Origin: Crotophaga sulcirostris
Taxonomy: Eukaryota; Chordata; Aves; Cuculiformes; Crotophagidae
Assembly: GCA_013397455.1 (NCBI GenBank)
Contig: VYZB01000370.1
Location: forward strand, 434,618-498,617
Direction: 5' to 3'
DNA: 64,000 bases
The position numbers and the translations under genes are program-made. The notes below the pieces were generated by a model. The model did no database searches and was not told where the DNA came from. It saw nothing but the letters and a program-made list of their open reading frames with translations. Below are positions 1 to 11,895 of the stretch, piece by piece; position 1 is the stretch's first letter, and each line of letters starts with the position of its first letter.

Positions 1-1884
1 AACTACGTATATGTTCACATTTGTTTGTCTTAAGTGAACAATATGGAGTTATAACCATGAGTAACCATTTATGGCTGTCAGTCTGAGTGGTAAATGAGAG
101 ATGAAAGGCTGTGAGCAAGATAAGTAGCATAAACTTTCAGATGACAGATGCAACTACTGAAGCAATGTATAAGTATGAATGATATAGTCAGGATTGCAGC
201 CTGAAAAAATGAGCCTGGATCACTATTTTGAAGTGGACTTTAAGTGGGGATAGTTTGCCCTTGGTAGAATCAAAGAAAAGAAATTACAATACTAAAGAGA
301 GAAATGGAAAGAAGACAAGATTGATTTCAACTAATTTTAGACTTCTACAGCATGAATATTTATAATACATATGAGCTAGTCCTTGAAGAGATATAGAAAT
401 TTTAGGGGAAAAAATTTAAAAAAAATGTTTCATTGGATGTCTATTTTAGTAAAAATTCCACTCTATAAGTAACTATTTTTCTACATTGACTAAGGAGAAA
501 TCCAAAAAAAAAGAACACAGAGGCAGATGTCTCTACTGCATTTAAGTACTTTAAATCAGACAAATACCACCCAAGAGGATTATATTATGAGGAGTAAGGA
601 TGAATGGAAAAGCTGTATCTTAAAGATACTGTGCAAAAGGAAGGCACACTATTTAGGTGTATCATATAGCTGAAGATCTAGAGTGGATATCTCAGCCAGA
701 TGTGTTGAATGGCAGACATAGGCATTTCCCCATGCGTGGAGATTGAGGAAGAAAGAGCAAAAGCTCTTTCGGTTGTCTTTTAAAGATTTGTTTAGCTATG
801 TTGCACTACATGAGGTGACTAGTCATGAGGGAATATTGGAGAAACAGTTCAAAACCTTGCTCTAGACAGAAAGATTTCTCTACTATGAAGTGGTTGATTG
901 CTGAATTGTGGTTGAATTAGTGTGGACAAGATTATGGTTATCTTAGAAGTCAGTTGATCCTTTCTCATGCATCATTTTCTCTATTTACTAAGAGATTAAA
1001 AGCTTTGTTTTCACTTTACACTCTAGAACCTCCCTGAGCTGAGCACAGGCCTCTTCTGTGGAGGGTATCACCTCCCTCCTCATTGGATTCAGTTTCACCT
1101 GACCCAGAGTGTAGTAGGCAGGGCAAGGAAAACAGCAGACCTATTTTACCCAGTCACAAGCTTTTCACAAAAAAACAATATGCTACACAGATTCTGGGAG
1201 CAAACAATTCAAACGTGTTGTGCCATGCATTACAATGAAGAATGGGAAAGAAAGGCAAAGATCTGTTATGGGTGGAAGTGACAGAAGGAACAACCTTGCT
1301 GAGGCAAGAGAGCCTGAGAGGAGAAGAATTCATCAACCCTTAAAACAAATGAGAAGAAATCACTCATCAACTGAAAGTCATTAAAAATTCCAGCTACAAA
1401 TCACCATAATAGATCTTTACAGTGAAAATCAGATGTTGGTCATACAAGAGACTATCAACAACAAAAGAATTACAGGTGTCCCAAGTGAACAAGTTGATGC
1501 CCTCTTCTGCATAGGAAGTGCAAAACCAAACTTGCAAGCAGAGTAGACATCAGAAAAGAGAGCTGTGGAATTACAAACATCACTAACAAGAAATCTGAAT
1601 TGTTGTTATTAATGAAAGTTAAAGGAACAGCATTAGGAATTATGTGTAGAAGAATGAAGACAAAGAAGTGAGAAAATATCATGGAATCCACTGTAAAAAT
1701 TAATAAAAAGGATGAAAAATAGACAGATATAAAGCAGGAGAAAGAGAGCAAAGGGAGAGAACAGAGGAGCTGTAAACATCAGTATGGGTTGGCTCAGTTG
1801 ATGAGAGATGTAGGGGTCCAACAAAGGCTGCCAAGCTGTTCTCACATCACCTCTACAGGTCGACTGACAGATCTATGCTTCATT
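1..1884. other. Non-coding AT-rich DNA, no gene seen
   Basis: I see no gene or recognisable repeat here. The plus strand is visibly purine-rich from about 1240 to 1800 (many GAAGAA- and AAAGAG-type runs). This creates long pyrimidine-rich open frames on the minus strand that are compositional artefacts and look nothing like proteins. Confidence 0.6.
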
Positions 1885-2260
1885 AGTATAGTGAAGAGAC
1901 AAATGAGGACAATCTAATAGTAGCCTACAAGCGCTTGAAAGTCTGTTTTGAAGATAGCAGAAACAAAGTCATTGCGATAGTAGCAGAAGACACAAGGCCA
2001 TAAACCGCGTCTAGGGACATTCAGATTAGGGAGGAGGAAAATTTCTCCAGAAAGGTAGTGCAGCAAGGAGACATGTTACCCAGCGAGGCATTAGGGTGAA
2101 CTTTCCTTTGATTTTTCCAGAACTTGGAAAAAAAGAAGCCACCTGACCCAGTGGGGGTATATTCTCGCTTCAAGTGGGAAGTCTAGGCTGGATAACCTCC
2201 TGAAACTCCTTCTAGGAAAGGCTTTTGTGATTTGATATTTCCACGAATGGAAGAAATCAA
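1885..2260 (+). repeat. Old CR1 LINE 3' fragment
   Basis: The order of segments follows the 3' part of a CR1 element. A stretch like the CR1 'led to outline of actively repeated ORF end' sits at about 1905-1945 (AATCTAATAGTAGCCTACAA). It is followed by the region encoding the FRLD.R..FF motif (about 2010-2060), then the 'GCAGCA..GA' stretch near 2060. The 3' untranslated part, with the degenerate equivalent of the usual GGCTGGA..GACCTCCTGA tail motif, lies at about 2188-2215. There is no clean octamer tail and there are many substitutions, so this is an ancient copy. No coding capacity remains. Identification is from the recalled CR1 consensus; the 5' boundary is uncertain by tens of bases. 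Confidence 0.7.
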
Positions 2261-3196
2261 GTCCCCTGTATCTTAGTCTTCTTTAGGCAGAAATGTCATC
2301 AGGACTCTGTAAGACCTAGTTGTAGAAAATGAAGTATGAAGATGGCTGCAACCTCTCTTAGAATTGTTCCAGAAATAATAAAAGATGTTGAAAAGAAGAG
2401 ATATAAAACAGAATAAACACCTATGCAAAGGGTAACAGTGGTGTAGCATGTGGAAAGCATGGGGTGCATGAAGAGTTGTGGTAGATGTCACTTGACATCA
2501 GTGGTAGAAGAGAGGGAACTGTCAAACTGATTTTATTTCTTGGCATTTTGATTCTTAAACATGGCCATTATTGCTTTTTCTTTCCAAACTGACGTTCAGA
2601 GTCTTTTTCCTTTATATTTGTGCAGCTCAAACTAGATGAGAAACTTGTTCATCCACTTCCTCACTGGGGCTTTTTGACATTAACATAATACCAATAACTG
2701 GCATTAACATAATAATAATAGCCACTAATTTCCTTTTCAAAATCATTAATAACACTGATTTTTAGCTTTTAATGTTTAAGACAAGTACAGATATCACATA
2801 ATGTTCTTTTTTCTTCGAGGAAGAGAGTCATTGATAGGGAAATAGACAAACAATGCAAGGAAGTCACTGAGGATGAATATATGAAAAGAAGAAACCATAT
2901 CAATCATATAACTATGGTACAGTAAGGAATAATGTACTTATTTTCACAAGGGCAGAACTTTTAGGGGGTTAGTTTTTCATCATCTGCTTATACAAGGTCC
3001 AACACAGAAAAAACCAAGACTAACCCTATAGCTTGGGAAACAAGAGTGGAAGGGGAGAGACAAAGAGGTGGTTATAGAACATGTTCTAACTCATCACAGT
3101 GAGACAAGACTCAATTCAATCTCTTTACTCAGTCTGAGTGGACACATTTGAAAATATAGACATTTTCTTACCCTTGGTCAGAAAATGTTGGTGTGC
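2261..3196. other. Non-coding DNA with a short imperfect duplication
   Basis: No gene is visible. At 2676-2723 a segment of about 23-25 bp containing CATTAACATAATA occurs twice in tandem, a probable replication-slippage duplication. The rest is unique AT-rich sequence. Confidence 0.55.
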
Positions 3197-3550
3197 AAGA
3201 CTGAATAGCGAGTTAAATTCAAGTTTCTTGTGAAATTGAAGAAACTCAAGATGGAAACTTTCCAATTATTGGCTGAGACTTACAGTGAAGAGATCCCAAA
3301 TATTAAGTCCATGCTCAAAGGAACCCATTTTTTATTGGTAGAATATGCGAAAACAGAAACAAGAGAGATCCTCAATAGCCTTTCAGAAAATGATCTGCTG
3401 AATTGCTTTCAATGTTGGCAGCATTGTATGCAGCTGTGTGTCAACTCAGACAGGAACTATTTTGAAGGTGATCGTAGTGGATGCTCTTGGTTTGTTAAAT
3501 AAAAAGAGTTTCAGGCACAGTCATTATTTTGTTGTTGGACCTCACATAAG
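3197..3550 (+). mobile_element. Internally deleted mariner transposon, Galluhop-like fossil
   Basis: The plus-strand frame (open 3209-3502) reads as both ends of a mariner transposase. At 3209-3292 it resembles the mariner N-terminal helix-turn-helix start (FLVKLKK, then ETFQLLAETYSEE). The frame jumps directly to the extreme C-terminus: LKGTHF at about 3314-3331, then LNSLSENDLLNCFQCW and a final NYFEGDRS at 3455-3478. Family transposases are about 340 residues; here only about 95 codons remain. The middle, which would carry the DDD catalytic core, is absent at about 3293-3300. An in-frame TAG at 3206-3208 interrupts the start region. The frame ends in TAA (3500-3502), and a likely degenerate 3' inverted repeat follows (about 3523-3549). 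I could not find the matching 5' repeat. It is inactive. The family match is strong; the Galluhop name is inference. Confidence 0.82.
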
Positions 3551-6500
3551 GGGATACAAATAAAGTGAAGTCCATGACTACTGATTTGGCGAAACGTCAC
3601 CGAATAAACTGATGCATGGACAAACAACCCAGAAGTAAGAGAGACTGCTTTAGTGTTTATGATTTACGTTTCCCTAGAAGTGTAATGCACTAATGCGCAG
3701 GAATCAAGATTCTACGTTTCTGTTTTGCACCTGTCCCACCACGTGCTGATTCTGCAAAACATCATGTAAAAATGTTTATCCTGGCTTTCTAGGCAACTTG
3801 TTAATGTCAGTGGAACTTTCTGAGTTACAGTTATTTACATGAACAGGAGTCTTTAAGATCAATTCCAAGTCACAGGGGGCAGCATCCCAAAACAGCCTAC
3901 ACCTTCTCTGCAAAATACAATAAGATTTAGGTTAGATTTTGATGTTAGAAGCAATAGGGCTATATCTACACTAGCAAACCAAAGAGAGCCTAGGGTTTTC
4001 TTTGTCGCTGAAACCAACTGGCACATGCTTACTATTAAGCTCTCTTGCCGTGAAAAACAAGCTAACAACATTCAAACTGCCTATTGGGAATGATTCCCAC
4101 TCTGTGCTAATTTCCAATGCATGCCTGAGAATTATTCAGCACACTAGTTGGAATAGAGTGATGTTGTGCCAGAGAGTGTACCAGCATTTTAACAATATGG
4201 ATGATCACTTTTTCAGTGTCTGTGCCTGTGAGTTGAAATTAAAGTACTAGCATAAATAAAAGGCTCATAGGCATTTAATAACAGGGCATAAGTGGATTTT
4301 AGATTATCTAACTTCAACCTCATTTGACAATGTTTTCCTGTTCTCCCCATTCCTTTCTTCCTAAACGTCCCACTAACTGACAACATCTAAATTTGTTGTA
4401 TGTCCATGTTTGACATTAAAGTTTTTAAATCTCTGAAATTCCATACTATAGGCATGTTAAATTCTGCCCTTCTCTTCTGTCTCTATTCCACTGGAATCCA
4501 GAAATGATGAAGTTCTCTATGAAAGTCATCTTCACGGACATTAGCAAGGCAGAGACTTGTAAAAGTCCACATTTTTCTAAAAGACTATAGATGATGGTTA
4601 TGCTACAAACGGTTTTTCTTTAAGGGGTTGGAGAATGAACTGGATTGAGTTCTTGCTTCAGCTGGAGGGAATTCAAATCCACAGCAGCCACCTCCCATAA
4701 ACTTTCCCTAGCTGCTGGGATACAATTTTCTGGAAGAGGAAGACACTTTCCATGTTTCCCATTGAACTTGTGTCACTTTGCAGCAAGAAATACAAGATTT
4801 AACAGGCCAGTGTCATACCACAAGAGGAAACCTACAGGTTAATTAGGACTGGAAGCGCTGAGATTTCTCTCTGCTCCAGGAATTGTTTAGATGGTGTATC
4901 TAATGTAAAACGTATTTCATTACAAGGCTAAGATACTATAAACTTTGCAAGAAGGAATGGATGAGGAACCTATTTTTAAAATAAGCATCACTGCAGTTAC
5001 ATTCTGAGAGAAACCAGAAGGGCTGGTTTGATCAGCTCTGTTCTGATCATCCCTCCCTACAGAATAACAATTTTACGAGTGTGGCAAAGGCCAGTCTTAT
5101 TTTCATTCTCTCTCAGGAGAGCTGTTAAAAGACAGCTGAAGCAAAATTTGCTATAAAACACTATTTTGAAAAATATTGCAGCAGCCAATCAGGCTTTGTT
5201 TCATTGGTTGATGGTGTTTTGTTCATTTTTGGTTTGGTTTGGTTTTGTATGGGTTTTTTTAAAAAGTGAATTTAGAAGTAGTATGTAACTAGATAAAAAT
5301 TATGTACAATACAGTATGGAAATGTAGCTCGTGCAGGGAACATAGTATTCCTAATCTTCTGTGATAATTGCAAGATAGGAGAAGTACACTGAACTCAGAT
5401 TTTAGAATTAACTGCTGTCACGCTTTTATCAATTTCTGTTTATTAATGGGATAAATTCTGCTCTCAGTTAAACTCATATCAAACCAAGAAACACATTCTA
5501 GACAAGACCTCCACTCATAAATGATTTTGATTCATTTATACATATACAGTATTCACACAATCAAACCCTATGAATTATTCCTACAGAACTGCAAAAGGAC
5601 TATGGAACTTTCTATAATGCAGTTGTTTAACAGAATTACATATCAGTAATGCATTTCTATTAAATTCTCAAGAACTTTTTATGTAAGCTATGTATATACA
5701 TATCGCATAAAAATTTTATGCAATATATTATAATGACTGAAGTAAAGGATTTAATTAATCATAAAATAATGTCTATTGAACTTCAGTATGTTGATCACTA
5801 AAACCTTTGCAAAGGCACTTAAAAAAAAAGTTCTAGAATTAAACTTTTCCAGAATTTATCTGTGAGCTAAAACTGTGATTTCATTTATAAATTTATTTTC
5901 ACAAAGACAAAACTACTGTCCATACTGTATTTATTTTTTTCTGAAATATATAAATAAAACAGACATAGATAATAATATTCAGTGAGTTTTATTTTCCTAT
6001 GTACAGCAGGTGGATATCAGTCATGAACTTAAAAAATATAAAAAATCAGGACTTTTCTATTTTAAATTGCATATGTAGGCACAAAGTAAGAACATGATCT
6101 AAGTCTAAAAGAGAACAAGTGAGTTGATTTTTACAAACCACGACAATATTATATTTTTGTATCATTGAGAACTGGCAGTCCTAGAGACCAAATTTCCAGG
6201 TGCAGCATGTGCTAACATCTTAAGTATTTATCTGCATCTATAGTCAGAGTGCAAGTATTATTGCTGCATGCATATGCCAGATGTGTAAAGAGATAAATAG
6301 AGAAAATGGAGAGAAAAGTACGAATTACATGGAAAACATTTTTTGTCAAAAAAATGCTGATACAAAGCAACCAACAACATGAAGCAAGCTGGAAGTGAGT
6401 GATGAGTCCTGCTTGCTGGAACCCGTCTGGATCCTAGAACAGCTTTTCGAGGAATAGGAGGAGTCAAACGATCAGTTCATTTCCACATAGTGGAAATATA

Positions 6501-6565
6501 AAGTTCATATATAGAAGAAATTACCTGACATGTGGTCTCTTTATAATAAAAGAAAGGTCCTTGGT
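3551..6565. other. Non-coding DNA, AT-rich
   Basis: No gene or identifiable transposon. Short open frames at 3859-4250 and 4645-4842 show no protein-like features. At 5705-5721 there is a perfect 8-bp inverted repeat around a single base (GCATAAAA and TTTTATGC). The stretch 5400-6250 is particularly AT-rich. Confidence 0.55.
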
Positions 6566-7119
6566 TGTTATGTGTAAGTTAGACACGGCCAGTGTAAGAG
6601 ATTGATTCTTTTTGACTGCCTTAAATCACTTGTTTTCGCTGCCTTAAACCACTGTTGAGACTGCAGGAGAGGCAGTGCTCTTCCACACCTTATCTCACTC
6701 TCACAAGCAGCACAGCTGCGCTTTCCACCCAGAGAGGTCATGCTGCAGTCTTGCCTGTAGGCAGAGCAGGAGCAGAATGATACCTCGGACACCAAAGCCT
6801 CCTTAGGCCCCCCAAAAGTAATTTCTAGAACTTTCCTAGAAGAAGCGCTGTGCAGGCCCACGAAAATGAATAAATAATACTCTGGAAGAGGGGCCATTTG
6901 CAGCAGCACACCTGCCATCCTGGGAGAAGAGGATCAGACCCAGGTGTTTTCCTTGCACTTTGATCTCTCCCTTTCCTCTCTTTCTTTCTTTTCCCTTAAC
7001 ACAGATTTAGCAAGGGAGTGCCAATCTTATTCCTAAGAATGCCTGTACAAATAAATCCCTTTTTTGACAAATTGTTTGGTATTATTTTGTCTTCATTTAG
7101 CCCAGTGGGTACTGAACAC
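6566..7119 (+). repeat. Possible solo LTR-like block (doubtful)
   Basis: This block of about 550 bp is richer in G+C than its flanks. It starts with TG and ends with CA, and has a polyadenylation signal (AATAAA at about 7051) about 65 bp before its right end, the spacing of an R-U5 boundary in a retroviral LTR. A T/A-rich site (about 6867) could be a promoter element. Against this, I see no clear target-site duplication, no convincing tRNA primer-binding site beyond the right edge, and no internal retroviral coding sequence. A minus-strand open frame across 6568-6918 has no recognisable domains. It could equally be unique sequence. Confidence 0.22.
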
Positions 7120-8370
7120 ATACATTTTACAAGGAGACCCAGGGTCTCACTCTGGTGACCCCTGGACTGTCCAGGCGAGGTCAGTGACAGACCAGGAACA
7201 CTCTTTAGTACTGATGTTAGTTGGCATGAAATGCATGGTGTCCATACTGTTAAATTCTCCTGCCCTGAAGAATACTGTAGCTGTTTCCTAACTCCCTACT
7301 GGAGTGGGCTGTTCTGACTCCCATATTGTGCCCAAGCATTGTCTGGAAAAGTGATACTATGGGTTGGGGGGCTGCTAGGGGCAATTCTGACTATCCAGCT
7401 CTGTAAGCAATCCAAATTGAGCGGCAGGGATGGCTTCTTGGCACTAAGTAATAAATGTCTGTTTCATTAGCAACTGTGCAGACGTAACCATTGATTCAAG
7501 AGGTCCCTTCTTCTCTTCTTTTCCTAGGAAAATCTGAGCTAACACTGTTGAGAACTGACCCTGGCCCTGCAATTGGTTTTGAATGAGTGGAAATCCACAA
7601 CGCACAGGAAGTGGAATACAACTCACTCTGTAGAGACTCCTATAAAGTTGCAAAGGACTTCCCATGAGATCTTCATCATGCAGGAACGGAGAACATAATT
7701 TTCATTTATTCAAAGGGCACTTTGAGGCATTATTTCTTAAATACTACCTGAGGAAAATCTTGTTTCCTGGACTTGTCAACCAATTTACGAAGTCCTGATT
7801 GACAAAGCTGGGTATACTGGAAGGTAAAATTTGTTATGTAGGACACAAATCTATCGAGACTGTTATGCAGTACGGGGAGGAAGGCACCAGCTAAAAGCCC
7901 CCTTGTAGGCATTCTGTGCATTAAAATGGAAGTTTTTCTAAAGCTTCCATGCCACTGAAATATCTATATCTGTCTCCATATCCAGCCCCCTCAAGCACTA
8001 TCAAGACCTCTACTGCTCCCAATACATTTTCTATGCCTTTTTTATTCTAAAGAACTATTAGTAAAATATGCTCCTCCGCACATAGTCAGGACAAAATCTG
8101 TAGTTCATCAAGGTTGCATGTATGGCTCCCCCTTTGCTCTCAGGTGCTCCAGTGTTTCCTGTGGTCTTTGCAGTTTCTCCTCTGGTTCCCTACAACACCT
8201 GTTCTGTGAACAACTTGTCTCTAAGACTTGTAGAAATGGAGCTGTGATCTTACTACCTCAGACACCACACATCCAAATAAGCTACACAAACCTTTCCCAG
8301 AACCGCATCTTTATGATTATTCCATCTGAATAGCCAAGGGCATATGACAGCCATAATTCCTTGTACACAC
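7120..8370. other. Non-coding DNA, no gene seen
   Basis: Mixed-composition sequence without recognisable repeats. Open frames at 7444-7665 and 7730-7921 (minus) and 8118-8333 (plus) lack splice context and protein-like patterns. Confidence 0.5.
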
Positions 8371-8935
8371 ATATAGAATCATAGAATCATCGAATCATCT
8401 AGTTGGAAAAGACGTCTGAGATCACCAAGACCAACTGTACTTCACCATTTACTAAACCATGTCCCTGAGACACTCATCTACCCATGTTTTAAACACCTCC
8501 AGGGATGGTGACTCAACCATCTCCCTGGACAGCCTGTTCCAGTGCCTGACCACCTTTTCAGTGAAGAAATTTTTCCTAATATGCAACTTGTGTCATTTCC
8601 TCTCATCCTATCACCTGTCACTTGGGAGAAGAGACCAACACTCACCTCACTACAACCCCTTTTCAGGTAGTTGTAGACAGTGATAACGTCTCCCCTCAGC
8701 CTCCTCCTCTCTAAGCTAAACAGTCCCAGTTCCCTCAGATGCTCCTCGTAAGACTTGTTCCCCAGCCCCTTCACCAGCCTCATTGCCCTTCTCTAGATAT
8801 GCTCCAGCATCTCAACGTTCTTGTAGTGAGGGGCCCAGAACTGCACACAGCACTCGAAGTGTGGCCTCATCAGTGCTGAGCACAGGGGCACAATCACTGC
8901 CCTGGTCCTGCTGGCAGTGCAGCGTGCACCTTATT
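8371..8935 (-). repeat. CR1 LINE, 5'-truncated, minus strand
   Basis: The left edge is the CR1 3' tail in reverse (repeated ATAGAATC, 8373-8398), followed by the reverse complement of the canonical CR1 3' region. On the minus strand a broken frame (8478-8783) still reads as the end of CR1 ORF2: [17 protein letters not shown], then [11 protein letters not shown] and LFSQVTGDR. These are hallmark residues of the C-terminal part downstream of the reverse transcriptase. The copy is about 565 bp, against about 4.5 kb for a full element, and stops at its right side inside the part encoding the segment before 'LRELGL', as expected from incomplete reverse transcription. A frameshift after the QVTGDR motif breaks the frame. 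The copy is moderately diverged and non-functional. Confidence 0.95.
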
Positions 8936-10521
8936 ACACTATATATGTCTTGTTACATGTTCCACTGATTTTTACCCACCAGCTCTCGAGGTACCCATAT
9001 CACACAAGAGTCTAAAAATAATTAAGCAAATACTAATTTTCACATAAATTTCCCTGACTCTTTCCTCAGATTCTGGGCTGCTTAGTTTATCGTAAAGAGT
9101 CAGGTAGCCACAACTTATTATTTCTGCTTCTCCAAATGTTGACTCCTCTTCATAGTATTATGTGTCATTAAAGGCGTTATGCAGCTTTACAGGACAGATG
9201 TGTTTTATCTTGGCTTATCTTGCAGTGAGACTGTTCTTTCGATAGCACAGTATAGCCCTATCATCTTCCCTTCTGAGAAAAAGTTGTTATTGTTTCACTC
9301 AGCTACATTCTCCTACGTTCATCTTTCCCCTGGATAATTTCTTTTCTGCCAACAGATTCGTTCAAAATAGTTTTTTCCTTGTGCAAATATTGTTCATGCA
9401 GTCATATGATGGCTATGATTAACTGCTCCTTATCATCCTTTATCTGTAATACAGGTGCCACAATACTGACAGTTGCAGCAGCTTCTATATGCACTGATGA
9501 TTTCGTGATATGAATACTCCCCCAAGAATTTATGAACTTTATGTAGATTCCCCAAACTGGCAAATGCAGATGTCCCTCATTTCAATTCCTTTTTTTGTAC
9601 TAGAACATATTTCTTCATTCAGACAAACACCTTCTGTGAGTACCATAAAACATGAATGAAAACACTTAAATAAAAAGAGTCACAGGAGTTCCCTTTGTGG
9701 GTAACTCTTGGTCTGTTTCTGTTCTAAAGATTGCCTTTTTATTTTTACAGATTAAAACACAGTTTATAATGAAATAGAAAACTGAGTGCAAAATTAATGT
9801 GACTTGACCACAGTCTCAAGTTTTTAAAGAGTAAATGAAATTGTGTGCCAAGTGAGTTTTGTGTAATGATTTCTCTATGGGCAATTTGCTCTGTAGTTCC
9901 ACTGGTCTGATGGCACACAAGCAGCAAGCCACCTAAGTGCTCCAATATCCTCCATGCTGTTTCCTAGAAATTCTTTAAGAGAAGGAACACAGAAATTGGT
10001 GAAATCATGTAAGGCAAACACTTAACTAAAAAGAGTGAGCTGTGTACAATCAACTCCATTATCAATATATTCAGAAACACAGAAAGCAAGCAAGCTGAGG
10101 ATGTTCAGCCCTGATCCCAGTGCTGCAGGTATTTTCACATGGTGTTATAGAGCTTGGAACACAAATGGATAATGACTACCCCAACTTTTCTTTACATTCC
10201 TTGTCAGATTTTCACACTGAACTGACCAGAATGAATAGCGTTTCCTGAGTTTCAAAGTAATTGAATATTAAATGAACAATGTGAATTGTTACTAATAAAT
10301 GAAAGGATGGCTTTTGGCCCTTCTGGTAGTTTATAACAAACAAAAAATGTACCTAAAACTCAGAATAATTCTCCAACAATCTCAAAATTCTTAAGAATGT
10401 GTATCAGTCCCTTGCTTTGTTATTTATTAATGTCTAATTAGAGGACAGCATTTCTGCCTAAGCATTTTCCTTTACCCTTGTTGTGGATCACATTTGGAAG
10501 GTTTTAGCAGAAAAAACCTTT

Positions 10522-10574
10522 AGAAAAAAAAAAAGAAAAAAGAAAAAAGAAAAAGAAAAAACAACAAAAGGAAA
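10522..10574. repeat. A-rich simple repeat
   Basis: A tract of poly(A) interrupted by single G residues (AAAAAAG- and AAAAAG-type units), trailing into ACAACAAAAGG. There is no adjacent retroposon body that would make it a retrotransposition tail. Confidence 0.85.
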
Positions 10575-11867
10575 ACTTATCAAGGCTTCCAAACAGGAAA
10601 TTACCTTTTACATGCGTGAGACTGTGAGGTGTGCATGAGAAAAAGAAGTCTAGAAGAGGTTAGTAATGGTCAACAGGAGGCACTTACAACTGATATGCAG
10701 ATAGGAAAGCAAGAGGACTGTACTCATCGGTGTCTATTAGTCTAGAGGAAGGAGAGGTCCTTTGCCAGCAGTAGATCTAACACTTGAATTAGTGTATGGC
10801 TAAACACAGTGTGATGATCACAGAATAGGGTGCACTCAACATTTAATAACCTGCAGCTGTGGAAACAGTAAATTGATCCAGTTATGGCATTGGGTAACAT
10901 TGCTGTAACTGTTATCTCCATTGGAGCTCAGCAATAACAAGGTAAGTGTGTTCAAGAGAATTTACCATCATCCCCTCTCCTCTCATCATTTTTGTAAAAT
11001 CAGCTTTTCATTGTATTGTAGGGGTTTTTACGTTATATCAGATTAAAACAAAATTAAAAAAAAAAAAGTTAAAAATGTTCTTCTCCAGAAATATTGTATA
11101 CTGTCTGCACTGAAATCTTTCTAAACTACTGAACGTAAAGTATTTCTCTAGAGCACTTTTAACTATTTAGGTAAATATATAAAAATTACAATTTGGAATG
11201 GTGAATCAGGTTCAACCAATTTTCAGGGCTTTTTTCCAGATGCCTATATAATATAGGTTCAACTCACTGTTTTCCTGTACTAAATCAGCTATTTGCAACA
11301 GTGCAGAGAAATGTAAATTTGCTGTAAAAGGCTGACATTTTCATGTGATAGGCTTTTACGTCCACTTTCCACTGTCTTCACATAAGTCTAAGACCCTTGG
11401 TGTTCCATCTTTACCCAGCTTTCTACTTTTTGTTATTTATTACCCATTTTTGTGCCTTTTAACCTAAACCATCTTTCCACAAAACATAATTTCCATTTCA
11501 AAGACTTTATGAGCACTTTCAGGTAGTAGAGATATTTTTGTTCAATTTAAGGCAATTGATGCAAGATGTGGAGATACAGGTTATAGTGGAAGGAAAAATA
11601 ATATCATAGTTTGAAAATTTTCTGTTGCTTTTATTTCTACATATTTTCCGTGAAACAGGTTTTCCAAGGAGCTTTGAATGATTACCTAAATTACCTTGAG
11701 TAGACAATGTGAAGGACTAGATATGAAATACCGGGAGCTGTTCATTAGAAAACTTGTAATAATGAGTTGCTCTGCAGGCATTCAGCAGATTTTTTAAGAC
11801 CTTTTATATAGTCTTTGTCCAAACATTCATGATACAGGATTCCTATGCTTTTAAGGACATTAAGGTG

Positions 11868-11895
11868 ATTTTTAGATAGTTATTTTTAGATAGTT
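11868..11895. repeat. Perfect 14-bp tandem duplication
   Basis: The unit ATTTTTAGATAGTT occurs twice with no mismatch and no spacer, followed by the start of a third copy (ATTT). This is a recent slippage event by appearance. Confidence 0.9.

Noticed and set aside
1470..1845. Hydrophobic minus-strand frames resembling membrane proteins
   Set aside because: They are produced by the purine-rich plus strand: pyrimidine codons give Phe, Leu and Ser.
6568..6918. 116-codon minus-strand frame
   Set aside because: The Cys/Ser-rich peptide has no domain I recognise, and the frame is better explained by the local rise in G+C.
8478..8783. 101-codon minus-strand frame as a host gene
   Set aside because: It is the decayed end of CR1 ORF2, not a host gene.
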